A stretch of 64,000 nt of DNA from positions 1,798,001 through 1,862,000 of the forward strand of contig LSAX01000010.1 of the NCBI GenBank assembly GCA_001557505.1, read 5' to 3'. Shown piece by piece: positions 35,109 through 48,900 of the stretch (position 1 is its first letter; each line of letters begins with the position of its first letter). The notes under the pieces are model-generated. The model saw only the letters and a list, made by a program, of their open reading frames with translations, ran no database searches and had not been told where the DNA came from. The DNA comes from Reticulascus tulasneorum (Eukaryota; Ascomycota; Sordariomycetes; Glomerellales; Reticulascaceae). The position numbers were made by a program, and so were the translations under genes.

Positions 35109-38100
35109 TCCTTCGACTGTTGGAGCCTGTCACCCGGGGATCCGGGATTAAAAGTTGATCTAGTCGGAGTTATTCTACAGATTATGGCAAAGCAAGATCG
35201 ATAGGAACTGCAGGTGGGTTGGGTGGGAGAATGCAGGAGCCTGCTTTGCATGCTGCAGTACCAATCCAGAGGTCCCGGAAGAGTCGGTGAGGGTATGAGC
35301 AATGGTAGTGGCCGAAGGAACATGGCTGCAAGTATGCCGTTTGCTTCATTCTGCTCTGGCTTGCCTTACTAGATGGGGTTGCGGTATCGTTCATTATGAC
35401 TTACATACATAGTCGTCAGGTCGCCGTTCAGACTCATCCCGCATTTGGCTATTGAACAGATGTGATTACTGATACTGGTTAGAGGATCTGTGAGGATTTA
35501 TAGGATTGGCTCTGGACAGGTGGCAGGCTCTGACGATTGCCCTCTTAAGCTGCCGTGGTTGGCATTCCCGGCCTAGCCCCAAAGATTTGTCAACGCGCAG
35601 GAGTGGCGTCCATAGTTTGTCTTGGTTTATGGCTGGATGGTCAATTCGGCAGAGAGAGAACTTACTACGTAGTATTCAGCTCGCCAAGATCCTAACAAAG
35701 ATTCATACTGCGTGAAGTGAATGGGACATTCGTGCTTCCAACGAGGGATGCTGTGGCTGGAGGATAACGGATCACGGCCATGCAGGCATGTGCCACGAGG
35801 CGCGGCTACTGTGTAGCCGGCCAGATTCTTGTCAGTTATCACATTTCGCCCATCTCTTGTGTTGCCAGACCTTTCAAGGTCCGGATGTTTGAAGACGAGT
35901 CCCAACCCCAGGTGTATGTATGGCGCCGGGGCGCTGGGAAGAGACAGACTCGCGAGAACTTGAATTGTCGGGCGGGCAGAAGGGGAAAGGTGATTTTTGA
36001 TGCATCAGAGATCGGAAGTGTCATTCGCGGCACCTGCTGTATCTGGACAGCGGACCAATCAGAATGGCGAGCTGATGTAAGCGAGGTGGCCTCACAGATT
36101 CCACTTGCCTAAAATTGCAACTTGCATACAAACACCCCTACTACTCATGCAGTCTGAAGAGAAACATACATGCCCATGACCTTTGCTCCTCGTGCTCTAC
36201 CTATGTATGTCTCGACGTGCACACGGTGCAGGTCAAGCAAGACAGACCTGTCTGCTTTCCCAAGGTCCTCGACCCTTGCGTGGGGCGAACACCATCCATT
36301 GTGCACCTAAGATAATGCCACATCGCTTACCCGAACCCGCATGTAATTACAAGCTTCGCACAGCTCCGGCCCCGGCCACGACCAGAAGACCGTTGGATCG
36401 TCTTAATCGTGGTTGTGCGAGTTGACTTCTCATCAGAGGCGTGCCAGCTTTCGGAAACTGATCAAACCACCCACGATCTTCGGTCAAGCCACCAACGACT
36501 TCCGTCGCTTCCACACCAACCCATTGGTCTGATTGTTGTCGATAAAATGCAGCGCCGAGATCGATTGGCCTACAACTGGCATCCATCCGTAACCCGGGAA
36601 TATGAGCATCGATAAGCGGCTTCCTCCAAGATCAAGGCTCGACACCAACCCTGGCCCACCTTGACCACCGCCTTCGAAAGCTATACCATGCATATGCACA
36701 TCAAACATCCCCGCCCACAACCGTTGGCAGCAGTGCACGGCACGCACCCGCGGCACCTCACGTCAGTGGTTGGGGCAAGTGTGCAAAACTCGGTAGACCC
36801 AGCGATCAATGATGAGATCCCGTCAGCACCCCGGCCTTCGTCAACTCGCTTCCAGACTTGCAGATGCCTCAACTGTTTCCTTTCAAGAAAATGGCCGTCA
36901 TTCGGGTGTTTGCCCATTACACTGGAGTTTGTGATGGACACGCTATGACGATCGGATTGTAATACAGATCTAGTCCTAGTACACAGCACTGTATAGCAGG
37001 CTTGCCAGTGCAGTGAGCAAAGAGGGGCGGGCCAGTTGAGGCCACTGAATAGAGGGTTCTGGCCTCCTATTCGTACCTGCAGCGGACTCCAGTTGTGCAG
37101 CCTCGAGTCCATCCCGCGCCGTCTGGAAGCTTGAATACTGTACCTTTCCCAGGTTGAATAGAGTTGACGGAGGAAGGCGATGCAGACGCACAGGTGTTGA
37201 CGTTGTCAGGAATGAACGGCACATGGATGAACGGTCTGGAGTCAAACACCCAGCTCTCAAGGAAACAACCGAAACTGGCACGGATTGCCTAGCACCCAAA
37301 CACTCCCATGCAAGGGATTAACTATCGCGACCGTGCACTTTCTAACCCCATCCTCAGACGCAGCGGCAATCTCGACATCATCCAGCCCTTGCACCCCCCG
37401 GCAGCACATCTCCTCGGGTGGAGCCTCTGGCACTTGTTGGGGCGCAGCAATTTAAGGCGGCGTCTTAGCAAGGAGGTATTGTGCAGTTCCTGAGGAGCCA
37501 ATCGCAATTAAAGCTCGAGCTGACCACCAGAGCAATCCCATCTTGGTTCCCGATCCACCCCAGATCAGTCAAGACCCGCCTGATCTGAGCGACCAATCGC
37601 GTTTGGCCGCTTCGTAGATCTGATATTTGCGAACATGCGACCTACACCTCCTCCGCTCTCTATGGCCTCTGCCAAAGCTGTCACCCATCTTCACGGATTC
37701 TAGGACCTGTCAAAGGGGAAAGCACGCGACTAGTTAGTTGAGACCACATTGACACCTCCCCCCCTCCCCTTGGCCTGCAAACATCAAGCAGCCTCATGCA
37801 CAAAACAATCTTGCTACTCGGATCTTGTCATATCCCGCCACAACCTAAAATTGGCATTGCCCCTCGTTGGTGGGCCGTACCTAGCAAATGATCGGTGCGG
37901 TTGATCTACGCCTGACAGCTCCAGATTTCTCGATACTGTACGTACCAGCAGCCATACCCTCAATAATGGGTAGGTACTTGCGCCATTCCTGGAGTTGAGG
38001 CTGCTGCTAGGGCGTCATTTATTATTAGCAGGCCACCAGGGACACCTACCAGAACTCGAAACGGTGGTCGTGATGCCTGTGCGAGACTTGCTAGTCAGTC

Positions 38101-40917
38101 GGACGACTGACTCGAGAAGTAGCCGTTAGTACGGACCATAGAGCTGGAGAATGAACTGGCCGGCCACTGGCGTCTTGGAGCCATTAGTGGCCAGTAATAG
38201 CCTCTGCTGGTACATACCGAAGACGCCAGATGGGCCATGACTCTGGTGATCCTAAAAGAACGCTGAGCTGGGACAGTTTTACACCTCATGCAGAACTTCG
38301 AAGCTAGAACATCACCAATCGCTCCGCAACATAACGGCTTAAATCGATCCGATAGTAGAGATCTCCGCTTTGCCAATCACACACAAGTGTTCCAGACCAC
38401 CTGGACGGGAAATGGGACAAATCGTACTTGTTTGTTTCATCAGTTGAACATGTCATGGCTTCTTGACATGACACTTCCTCCTCCATCAATGTGTTGCACG
38501 GCATTGGCAACGACCCAGTATGAGAGAGCGCCCGAGGGTCAGCTGTATTGGCTGACGAGCTGGTGACTGATGGGAAAGCAGCATCCGGTGCACCCTCCCT
38601 TCTCAAGATTCCTGTGCCTGAATCATGCCAGAAGTTACCAAGGCAGATGTCGAGGAACAAAACTTGTGCTTGTTGTAATTATGGTAACTCTATTGGCGAT
38701 GGACAATCAGTGCTTTGGGGCCATGTCAGTGGCGGATGTCATAGCCGCTCTAGCGCAATTCGGCTTGCCAGGAGTCCAGGACGGGTCCAGGACTTACCTA
38801 CGAGGCAAGTTTCCGGGTCCGTTCTTTTGTTTTAGGATACAGGTAAGTTGTGAATTGCATGCATGGCAATAAAGCCATCACATGAAGGCTCTTTGTTCCC
38901 CACCTCAAGTCTTGACCGAGACCCCCCAAAACGACTGAGCGGCTTGCCCACTGCAACATGCCAGCGTACGTCAACTAACCCCAGCCTAATTCTCCCCAAT
39001 TCGCCTCCCTCTCAAGTCCATAATCTAGTTCTTGATGCTCGTTTGGATCTGAGTAGCATCTCGTATCCCACATGTACACAAAAGAAAATCCCACGCGAAG
39101 TACAGGATCAGCGGCGGTCTTCAGCACAACGTGCCGTTGTAGAGAAGAAAGTCAATCCGAGTTAGACTTTTCGCCTGCCCTACGTCTTGGAACGTAACTC
39201 CACAGCAGCCCTTTCGCTGCGGGCGAATTAACGAAGCCCAGCGGGTGATTAATTGGTAGCTAAAACGACTACGAGCGTGCGACACATCGTCATGTGAAGC
39301 ACCGAGAGCCTGTCTCAACAACAGCCTTTCCTCCTAATCCCGGTTTGAAGAGAGAGAAAAGACCGGGCGCTTGCAGTGTTGCATTCCACGAGGTCTCTTG
39401 ACTGTGCTATGGTTGTACTATGCTACCGGGTATGTGAGTTCTATATCAATATTGTATTTTTTTCACACCTTGGTCCCTTCTGTCATGCTCAACCACGATG
39501 AATGGCCCGCTGGTCGAGCTGACCGAGGGCTTCAAGATGCAAAACACAAATCAAAGCAGCTTGCATCTTGGGAAACCACTAAACAATGCACCGTGTTTCT
39601 CTGCTCGTCATTCATTTTTATTACGGTGTTGTGCATGGCTGGCAGACAGCATGAACGGGTGCAGAAAGGCCCCTCCCCCTCAGCCACCTTAGCACCAGCG
39701 TGCAAGTTGCATATGCAATGGTACGCAGTTTAGAGTGGTGCATCAGTGAATATCTCCTCCCATCCCTCCATCGGGCAATTTCATCTACATCACAACCGTC
39801 CTGGACCGGGGGGAGCCCTGGGCGGCCGGGGGGGAGACGACCCCTGCCCACATACACTACGCTTCCCTAGTGGCCTTTCGTGTCACTGCTTGGTGGCATT
39901 AGTGCTTCTGCCATCTTTCCAATCTGCTTCTGAGCCCACCCAGCCCAGCCTAGTCGTTGTAACTCTTTCTCAGACCCCTATCCATGCTGCCTCGCTGGCT
40001 TAGCATGTGTTAGTATTGCACTACTACGATGTTTAGCAAAATCAGTCCGTTGGCCGCCGAAGGGAACGCCACTGAAGCATCTCAGGGCTGGCCCTGACCG
40101 GGGAGGTGGGTACTGGCGATGCCCAACCCAGAGGCAAGTCCTCCTTGTCAAATTCCCTCCTCTTCGTACCCTGATCTTCACTGTTGCCATGTCATCCTTG
40201 CCCATGCCTCGCTGCTCTGGTCTTCTTATGGCTTAGTCGTTTCCGTCAAACCCGTCCTCCTCATCCACATCATCAGTACGGGCCTCTTTCTGTCCTGGAC
40301 CAGCCTGCACATAGAAACCCGTCAAGCTTCCGAGAGAAATGCTTTCTTCTCCAGTTCACCTCGTCGCCATACCTGCAAGTTCCATTTCCCAGAATCTGCT
40401 AGCGGTGGGCACTGTCGTCTGAGGCTTTCTTCGTGCCAGTTTCACCACGCTCACTTCCATCGTCCTAATTTGACAAATCCGACTTCTACTCGCCTTGTCC
40501 TCTCCCCAACGCATCCCTCCCATTTCCTCTTTGGGCACTATCTGTGCGTCCTGTCCGGTGTCTACTTAACTTCGACGGCGCCCAGAGGTCCCAGCACTCT
40601 GATATACAAAAGGCCTACTATCCCACCTTTGAAGTATTCCTCTCGTCGTCGATTATCGTCCCATTCAGCTTCTTGTTCGTCCGGTGGCAAAGTTTGAAAC
40701 CTACTGCCCACGTCTCTTCATCATTTCGACTCTCTTTGCCTCTATCAACATTCTCCTGTAAACAACACCGACTTCAAGTCAAGCATCTCCTGTCGGCCCA
40801 ACCTTGTGTTGCAAAGAAGAACAGCTTGATCAAGCATAGAAGGACCCAGCCTTAGCTACAAGCCGAGCTGATCTTGAACCTAACCATTTCCCTTCTGCCA
40901 TTTGGACATATCGAGGT

Positions 40918-40996
40918 ACGAGGCAGATATCTAATGTAGTCCTCAACAATGGGACTATATTGGCCGGGTTGTCAACTCGAGACTAACAATCAACAG
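40918..40996 (+). other. Predicted 5' UTR intron of the homeobox gene
   Basis: Donor GTACGAGG after ATCGAG, GACTAAC branch motif at 40981-40987, and acceptor ATCAACAG; 79 nt. If spliced it removes the ATG at 40949, which otherwise opens an out-of-frame reading frame running past the main start to 41284. Confidence 0.55.
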
Positions 40997-41043
40997 ATCT
41001 CAACCGCTGCGCGGACTCTTGACTCGTGCCAGTCCATCTTGTT

Positions 41044-42456
41044 ATGGAATATAGCCCGTCGTGGCCAACACCATCATCTAACGGTATCAGAGATTCCTCA
41101 TCAGAACGCTACAACATGTCTATGCTCGCCATGGCCGCCCCGTCCCCGCATCAAAGCTTCAAAAGAGACTACCCCTGGGATGGCGGCAGATCTTCCGACT
41201 ATTCGCGTCCTCGAATTGAGCCAGAAAGAATTGCGCTGCCGTCTATTCGACAGGTACGCCACCTCCTCTGGGACACACTTGTGACAATGCTAAACGATCC
41301 ACTAGGCATTCCCTGAATTGCATCTTCGTGTCCAACCCCAAGAGGGACATGCCAGAACGACGTCGTCAGCCACGTCACCATCTGTAGGACTTTCTGGGGT
41401 CATGACACCGCCGGAGTATGTTTATTCGCCAAGCGCGAACAAGCGAAGGCGGCTATCGATCGAGGAAGAGCAGGAGACCGAAAGGGCGAGCCGTATTCCA
41501 AGACTCTACAACAGCCCAGGCAGAGCTCAACGGCCAGCATCTCCACCAATTCCATCACGGTCCGCGACTGAGAGCTGGACAGGATCTGCTAGAACGAGCC
41601 CGTACATGGCTAGTGCTGGAATGCCATCGATGCGATCCGCAGCTACTATGGAGGTTAGCGACCGCGCCGAGTCTAGGCCGACACTTCCCAGCCTCCCCTT
41701 GATGAGTTTCGAGCGAGAGCCAGTACACATGCCTCGCGTCAGAGGCCACTCAAGTGACGACTATCAACCTTCAAACCAACCCATGATGGGGATGTCAGGG
41801 CAGGTCATTGACGCACCTCAAGCCTACCGAAATGCCGGCTATACCTACGCCTACCACCACCCATCGCGAGTGCAATCCCTTTCTCTCGGCGCCATCCACC
41901 CCTTCGATCGGACACCTTTCTCAGCAGGGAGCTACGGTCCGCAATTCCAGGATTTCATGAGGATCGGAGAGTTGGGAGGCATGGGCATGAGCGGGGACAA
42001 CAAGCAGCGAAAACGTCGAGGAAACCTCCCTAAGGAGACTACCGACAAACTGCGAGCGTGGTTCGTCGCGCACTTGCACCACCCGTACCCAACAGAGGAC
42101 GAGAAGCAGGAGTTGATGCGCCAGACGGGTTTACAGATGAGTGAGTTTGGCCCAAGCCGTACCCCATATAGGCGTTGTACAGAAAACTAACTGCCCTCTC
42201 TCTAGATCAAATCTCCAACTGGTTCATAAATGCGCGGCGCCGGCAGCTGCCTACGATGATCAACAACGCCCGCGCGGAATCGGATGCCATGTCCAACCGC
42301 AGCGATAGCAAAGTTCTCTCGTCCACGGAGAGAGCAGAGTACGACGACGGGAAGCGTCGGAGCATGCCATTGAGCGACGGCGAAGGCAGTCCCTTCGAGG
42401 AGGATCTCGAGAGCCTGGACCGGCGATCTGCCCACATCAAGAGAGGCAGCATTTAA
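41044..42456 (+). CDS. TALE-type homeobox transcription factor
   Basis: Three exons (41044-41253, 41306-42140, 42206-42456) give 431 aa. The N terminus MEYSPSWPTPSSNGIRDSS and, across intron 1, LPSIRQAFPELHLRV are conserved-looking in filamentous-fungal homeobox regulators of development. Residues 80-280 are Ser/Pro-rich with MTPPEYVYSP and a basic KRRR. The homeodomain spans about 303-366: KQRKRRGNLPKETTDKLRAW, then a three-residue-extended loop (HHPYPTEDEK, the TALE hallmark), and helix 3 NQISNWFINARRR, assembled across intron 2, with Trp354, Phe355 and Asn357 intact. The C terminus is acidic/Ser-rich with KRRS. Fungal relatives control hyphal growth, conidiation or fruiting-body development; which one applies here cannot be said. 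It is isolated within almost 20 kb of gene-poor DNA. Confidence 0.94.
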
Positions 42457-45400
42457 GAGACATGACACCATGGCAATTTGATTTCCTTCACAGGGCAGCG
42501 GGACTAGGAACTTGGGAATGACGGATATGCTCTTCGAGGCGTTGTATAAACAGCAGGCACTTCTTTCTGGGCGGAGACTTGGGTTATATCTATACGCCAT
42601 TGTATTCTTATACATTGTTCGGCTACGGGGCTTTGAAGCAACGACTTCAGGGAGCAAATTCTTTTATACAGACTTGGGCAAGTTTTGGGAAACAGAGATG
42701 GATATGGTCAGCCATGAAAAAGGGGGCGATTCAGATGACTCGTAGAACGACATCATTGTATTATCTATCTATGGTAGACGTTTTGGGGAAGATTAGAGGA
42801 GGCTATTTCTTCATGATTTGTATATAACAAGTTTAAACATCTTTTTTGATCATCGTTAAGATCCCGCTTTGGTGCCATGAGCAAACAGCAGGCAGAGAGA
42901 GCAAACCCAGGGACACGACGTGTCGAGTGAACACTGGCCAAACATCCCATTCGGGGGGTGGGCTGACAGCTGAGGTCCGGCCCCGAGGATGGCTTATGCT
43001 GGAGGCTGAGGGATTTAGGGGTATTTCCCACCCGCTAGGAGGAAGATACTTCATCAGCTCTTGATCCACCGTCCCGCGGACAAAAACTGCGTGGTGAAAC
43101 GGTTGCTTCAATGTAAAAGGGCGGTCTACCAGGGTGAGACAGCTCTGCGCTAGATTCCCATGCTTCCGAAGAGGGGCAAGCCGTGCACTCGGACACAGAG
43201 ACACACACATTAGAGACGAGACAAACTTAGCTGTAAGACAAAAGATCGGGGAGGGGCAGGCAAAGCCAGATCACGGTTCACAGACTGACTCCAGCACGCG
43301 GTAGTGACGGAGACAGGGGCCCTACCTGGATGGGAGGGTCAGGTCGAGCAGTAGCGCCACCGAGGGAGGCGCCTCTCCGTAGTCCGTGATGGCCTGCTTG
43401 TTGTTTACCTTTTTGTCTGGTGGCTGCCACAACTGAGTGGTGGATGTTGGGCACGGGACACACAAACGCCAGCTCCTGGGAGAGGGACACGGGGGGTGGG
43501 GAGGTGGTTTCCAGTCTGTACCGTCCCGATCTCGATTAATGGATGCAGATCTCCCTAACCACTGCGTCGTTGGGGGGCTCTTGTGTTACGCGTGTTCAGT
43601 TTGGCCTTTCATGGTTTCTTATTCTCCTAGAATAGCGTGAAGGGCTTCTTCCGTTTTGGGGAGAGCGACTCTAAGGGGCATGCCTTTCAGGGATTGCTGG
43701 CCGGCCACGGCAATATGCTCTGCAATTCCGTCGAGGTGATTGGGAAAAGCTAGCGTGAACGACGACAGATCGAAAAAGGAAAAGCTGGCGCATTGATGAA
43801 GACTGATACCTGAAAGTCACTAAGAAGTAGCTGTCTTGACAGCTGCCATGATTCGCTCCTACCAACAAATGTCTGACGACTCTGATGCGACTGAGTTCGA
43901 CTACGAAAGGGGAGAGTTGATACGGGAGATGATCCGTACTACTCTGTAATTACTTGGAGAGTTCCGTTAGACTTGGCTTTGATGGACGATCCTATGAGAA
44001 TGATGGCTTCGACCCTTGACGGCTCGGGTCTGCCTCCAAAAGGCGTACTTATTTAGGGAAACAACTTACCAGCATTTCTGTCTCTGCTCACCTGCAACGT
44101 AACATGCTCGACGCAGCTTGTACAACTCGGTCTCTCGTAAAATTAATGGTGAACAGGCCGCCAGTGATGGTAGGCTGCCGGCGTGGACGACGGCCGAGGG
44201 CATGGATCAGGGATCAACCGGCCGGTCGCTAGGAGCCGGCTAGGAAGCCCGTGTAGATGTCAGGTTAGGTTTGTCCTAGATGAGATGACGCTTCGCAGTA
44301 GGTAGCAGCCAAGGATGATCTTCCTGACCTGATGTGTTGCATTTTGCACGGCGCGAGCCCAGAGCATGGTCACCAGGCTAGGCTGAGGCGGTCGGCGTCG
44401 AAGATCCACCTGCACAGCAGCAGCACCGTCTTGCAATAAATGAGCGTCAGCACTGGCGACGGAACTAGTGCCGCCAGGTGGGCGACTGCCGCCGCGGCAT
44501 GAGGAGAGATGCCGTAGTCAACAGGACGACGACCCCCCGTCTGCACATTTTGTGTACGAGCGAAGCTAATGGAGTGGCCCCTGGGATCCGCCAGCGAGGG
44601 AGATGCAGAAACTGCAATGCAAGCAAAGGCGGCAGAGGTGGCAGAGGCGAGCCATCGCGGAAAACAGAGCAGGAGGATGGATGCATACCGAACAAGTGCG
44701 CCGAGCACCCGCCGAGGAAGGGCGAGACCAGTGGATAGTTTCGTAGCTGTTTCTCTCAGGCTGCGGCACTTGAACACATAGTCTAGGTGCGACGAGCTCC
44801 TTATTTTAGTCGATAGACGAAATGGAACGAATCTCCAAAGTTCTCCAGTAGGCGGGCCTCCTAAGGGGAGGAGGGGGAGAAGGAGAAGGGCGATAGCCGC
44901 CGCCGCCATCACCTCCATTTTCCTTCCTTCTTCTCTCTGCATCTCTGCTTGGATTCCTCCTTTCTTTTTTGATCCTGTCAATCCATCATGCCCAAACTAG
45001 GCGCTGACAGTGCCTGCAAGACTTACTTTTTGCTGCTGGCTCGTGCTGGCCATATCCCTGGCCACGCTATGCGAGCACCCATCCTCCGTCCAACCATCCA
45101 TCCATCCATCCAGAATGCCGGTGCCAATGCACACAAGGACTCATTCAATCTCTGGTGTGCAAAATGGAGCATGTCGTTCAATGATGGTGTGTGGATGGCT
45201 GGTGGCTCGTGCACTCCACACCAGTTAGACGGAACATCACGCTACCCTAGCATTACTCTAACTGTGTAGGGCATGCCAGTAATTATTGAAAGCTGCTGGG
45301 GGGGAAGGAGGGCCTGGGTTACATACCGCTCGTATGTACTTACGAATAGTACCATAGTAGTAATTATCATGGATGGATGTCCTAAACAGATTACAAGGGT

Positions 45401-48400
45401 AGCTAGCCTCCTGCTACGAACCAACTACGTAGTTAGAGGACTCTGGCACCTGACGACGGAGCTACCAAACTTCGCCCCCCCCTCTGTCTCAGGTATCTCA
45501 AGTACCCTTTTGCAGCGGCGTGGATCAACGCAAGGGGGAGGCATCATCTGTCTACATGGGTCATCAGGGGTGGAAGAGGGGCCACACGGGGGGGGTCCTC
45601 CACCACGACTAGCTTCTACGTAGTAGGTGAGTCGAGTTGAGTTGGGTTATGGATGAGCCTTGCAGGTTGCTCTCTGCACGCCCGAGGCATGCTGAGTGCC
45701 ACGCTTGTGGCTGTCAAAAGTCCAGATTTCTGCCTATCATCCGCCGCCATGATCTGCGTGATCCTTCACGAGCATCCCCCGCGCTAGGAACTTAAGACGT
45801 CGTCCGAGCGCTGGTGATTGTTTTTCGGGGAAATTTTTGGTTTGACACATTGAAGGAAGGGAGGGCGGGGGACTCTTTCGGGGGCCACTAAAACACTAAC
45901 GCATGGTAAACCTGCACCGGCCTGTTGAAGGTTTGAAAAATGATTCATATTATGTGAGCCGGGGGTGGATGGTGGGAGAGGAGGCTTGGATGGGCTTGTA
46001 TGTACATATTGGGCACGCCACGCACAAGGACGTACAATTTGCGTGTATGGCTGGTGAACAAGCCCGTGTGGCCGGGGAGGTGTTTGACGGGCGCCGCGGG
46101 AGGGGGAGAGACGAGCGAGGCATTAATCCTATATGGCATACCGACGCCATGGACGACGCTACGTCGTATGGAGACACGATCCTGGAGCTGAAAAGATTGG
46201 TGAGCATTGCGTGAGCCTGGCAGAGCGGCGCGAGACATGCAACTATAGAATCACTTCTAGGATAGCTGCGTGCGCATCTCTTCCTGCAACAGTGACGGCG
46301 AGTCTGGTATTCGGAGAGCGAAGGTGGGCAAAGGGCGAAGCCAGTTCATATCAGTCGGCCAAGTCGATCACTAGAATGATCCCCGAATCAACCTCCAATC
46401 CATCCATCAAGCCACCAAGCCATCAAAAGCCATCAAGGCCGTCGAATGTGACGTCCTTTGCATGCAAGCACTCACAGGTCGACACCCTGGTCGTCTCCCG
46501 CAACCCTCTGCAAACACTTGTCTTTGGGGCTACCCGCCATCCCGCCTCGCTACCAGACTTCGAATTAGAATGCTTTGCCCTGAATCGGAACTGGGCGGCG
46601 ATCCCGCGTCTCCCCATCGATGGATGGGACGCAGCTTTATTTTTTTTTCTTTCAGGGCTTGTGTGGATTCCATTCCCTCGGTCTCTGCGTGTCCGATCAT
46701 GCAATGAACAAACCGCCACCTACTGTTATGAGCTAGGTAGTTCCCTAGCTCCCTCCTCACATCCCTACTCACATCACTGCTGGAGTACCACCTGCAGACT
46801 ATGGCGACGGATGGGCGACGGCCGCAGATGTGCTCGGTGCCAAAAGTTACGTTTTGGTGAAACCGCCTGGCTGGTCTCCATATGGCCCTTCATTTGAACC
46901 TTGAGTCGCGCAAACTCCGCAAAATCCAAAGCCGCCGTCATCCCCCCCAGCTCTCTGCATCACCATCGCTCCAAATATTCAAAACTTTCCTGGCGAGCAT
47001 ATCCTGGCGAGCCTTACGCATCGTCGATCTAGATCGACCAGTTGAACTGCAGCGGAAGCCCGGATTCATGCCGCTCTGTCGACAACAGTCACTACTGGGA
47101 GGTCTGGACTTGGACCTAGCCCTCTTCCCCCTTCTCGATAGCCCCCGCACGCCGTCAGAAGGGCCGTTCAGCCCGCGCCACATTCAGGCCTGGTGAGATG
47201 TTAGTCTGAGAGCGATTCTGCAACGCTCTCGCGCTTTCTCCTGCAACCACGCCCAGACTAACTGGCACCAAACTATGTTATGCCAAACCAGAATGGCTCC
47301 TGACCAGTGAAACCGATCGAGCCAGGTGATCATCAGTCTTGGCCGGGAGTTCTAAAGTTGGCCCGTGTCCAAGTGATCGCTCGCAGGGTTGTGTGTATGA
47401 GTGGAAACTGCATCTGTCAAGCAGCAGGTGGCTGGCTTTATTTCCGGGATCGCCACTCATATGGGGGGCCTTATTCCGGACCATTCACTCGCGCCATGTC
47501 ACAAGAGAGGAGAGAGTGCAGATCCATGAGTCGTGTGCTAAATTGGGAGACTGCAAGCCTTTGTGCCAAGATTAGCGCCAGTTCTCCATGCTGTCTTTGC
47601 CTCACGAAGCAGGATCTATGTAGCTAGTGGCAATCTCCAACCCTCCCAGCTCATTTCCCATCCCGAACCGTGGCCTGGTGTTGTTCAATTCTCCGACTAG
47701 CGAGTGGGACTATCTACCAATAGGTCACGGTAGTCTAGATGGCCTCAAGAAACGACCATGCTGGGAGACACCGCGATTCAAGTATTGGAATAACCGGTCA
47801 GGGAAACGCATAACATCCACAAACCTGTTGAAAGGCTAGTAGTGCCCGAGCATCAGCTATATCATCAAGCCTTCATGACGCCATGAACATCCGTCTTGTA
47901 GCTTTACTGACTTGCAAACTACAGCTTGATCTGGATAAAGAAGTCACCCGGTGCCCACATGAAGCCAGCTGGACACCGCTGTATCAGCCATCAACTGGCT
48001 ACCTAGTATTTCCTCTTGGGGCTGTCGTGCAGATCTACGTGATAGTGAGGGGAGGTATGTACCCACGAAATGGTACACGGAACGCCCTAGCCGGCTGATT
48101 GAGCGTGACTTTGGTTACACTAGAAGACGGAATGTCTCAATCTGGGGATCCTTGCTCACATTTTGATCGCCGTCTCGGCCGAGTGTGATCGGAGGTTAAA
48201 GCAAGAACTGCAGCCTCCCAGAGAGTCGATTGCGATGACCCTTCTGACTCCTGGACAATTGCTTAAATATTTCCACAGATCCGACCCTGGCTTTCAACAG
48301 ACCTGGACTGCTTAAAGGACCGAGAACAAAATTTGCAAGTAAAAATAGCATGTTGGAGGTGGTGCTTGTAATTTCGGCGCCATTTCGCTGCCGAGCTGAG

Positions 48401-48900
48401 CAATAGTTACCTACCTACCTTAGGGCACGGAACTGGCAATCACTAATTACTTTTAAAGACGGCGGCCAATGTCTTGGTTGGATTTTCGAGACCATGTTCA
48501 CATACGTGGAATATTGTAGAGGTGCAGAGGGGCTCTGAATTGCTTGCCAGGTATTTCTGTTCACCTCCGTCATAGATTTTCCAGAATGCCTGTTCACAAA
48601 GTTACATAAGGATGGATCCACACAATGGTCGCTCGGTCTGGCTCGGCGTCGGATGTCGGGCCAAAAACCCTCCGCGGTGACCGAATCCTTACAGAATGGT
48701 CAAGCCACACGACGTGCACGCTGCAATGGACGCGTTGGACCACGATACGTAACTTTGAGGCAACGTCTTGCTTACGTATGACTACACTTGCTTGCAGAAC
48801 TCCTACAGTAGAGCATCGTCTTGATTGACAAATTATATGGGGCTAGCTTCTAATAGTCCCTTGGTGTCTCTCCTGCGTTTGCAGATGCCAGCACGAAAAC
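42457..48900. other. 6.4-kb gene-poor region downstream of the homeobox gene
   Basis: No gene recognised. The longest frames are 254 aa (plus, 46133-46897, ATG-led) and 203 aa (minus, 44370-44981, no ATG at its end); both have random-like composition and no splice-supported extension. Seen here: the 12-bp palindrome AACTACGTAGTT at 45423-45434 and CTACGTAG at 45616-45623, a CCAT microsatellite at about 45094-45111, and a purine-rich tract with GCC triplets around 44860-44910. It may hold part of the control region of the Zn2Cys6 gene that starts at 48901. Confidence 0.55.

Larger units (their letters stand above)
29010..41043. other. 12-kb gene-poor region upstream of the homeobox gene
   Basis: I found no protein gene, transposase, reverse transcriptase, tRNA or rRNA here. 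All open frames are under 200 aa, occur on both strands at similar rates, and look random (rich in Cys, His, Pro, Arg and Ser). Features seen: a run of 14 C at 35095-35108; the palindrome ACTACGTAGT at 35664-35673; a C/T-rich stretch at about 40140-40860 just before the homeobox gene, resembling a long leader; and a single ATG-led frame at 40119-40697 (192 aa) that follows this C/T-rich composition and is not convincing. The extent suggests a large regulatory domain for the homeobox gene, undetected non-coding RNA genes, or decayed repeats. Confidence 0.6.

Noticed and set aside
40119..40697. 192-aa ATG-led frame upstream of the homeobox gene
   Set aside because: It follows C/T-rich leader composition (Ser, His, Pro, Leu) and has no domain; more likely untranslated leader or promoter.
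29010..41043. Transposon remnants or CRISPR-like arrays
   Set aside because: No reverse transcriptase, transposase or terminal-repeat pattern was seen, and there are no regularly spaced repeats; CRISPR is not expected in a fungus.
44370..44981. 203-aa minus-strand frame with a Leu/Pro-rich, signal-like segment
   Set aside because: The frame does not start with ATG, and the hydrophobic part is a translation of GGAGAAG-type purine repeats.
46133..46897. ATG-led 254-aa open frame in the gene-poor region
   Set aside because: Random-like composition (Cys, Arg, Trp, Ser rich), no motif, no splice-supported extension, and several overlapping frames of similar length.
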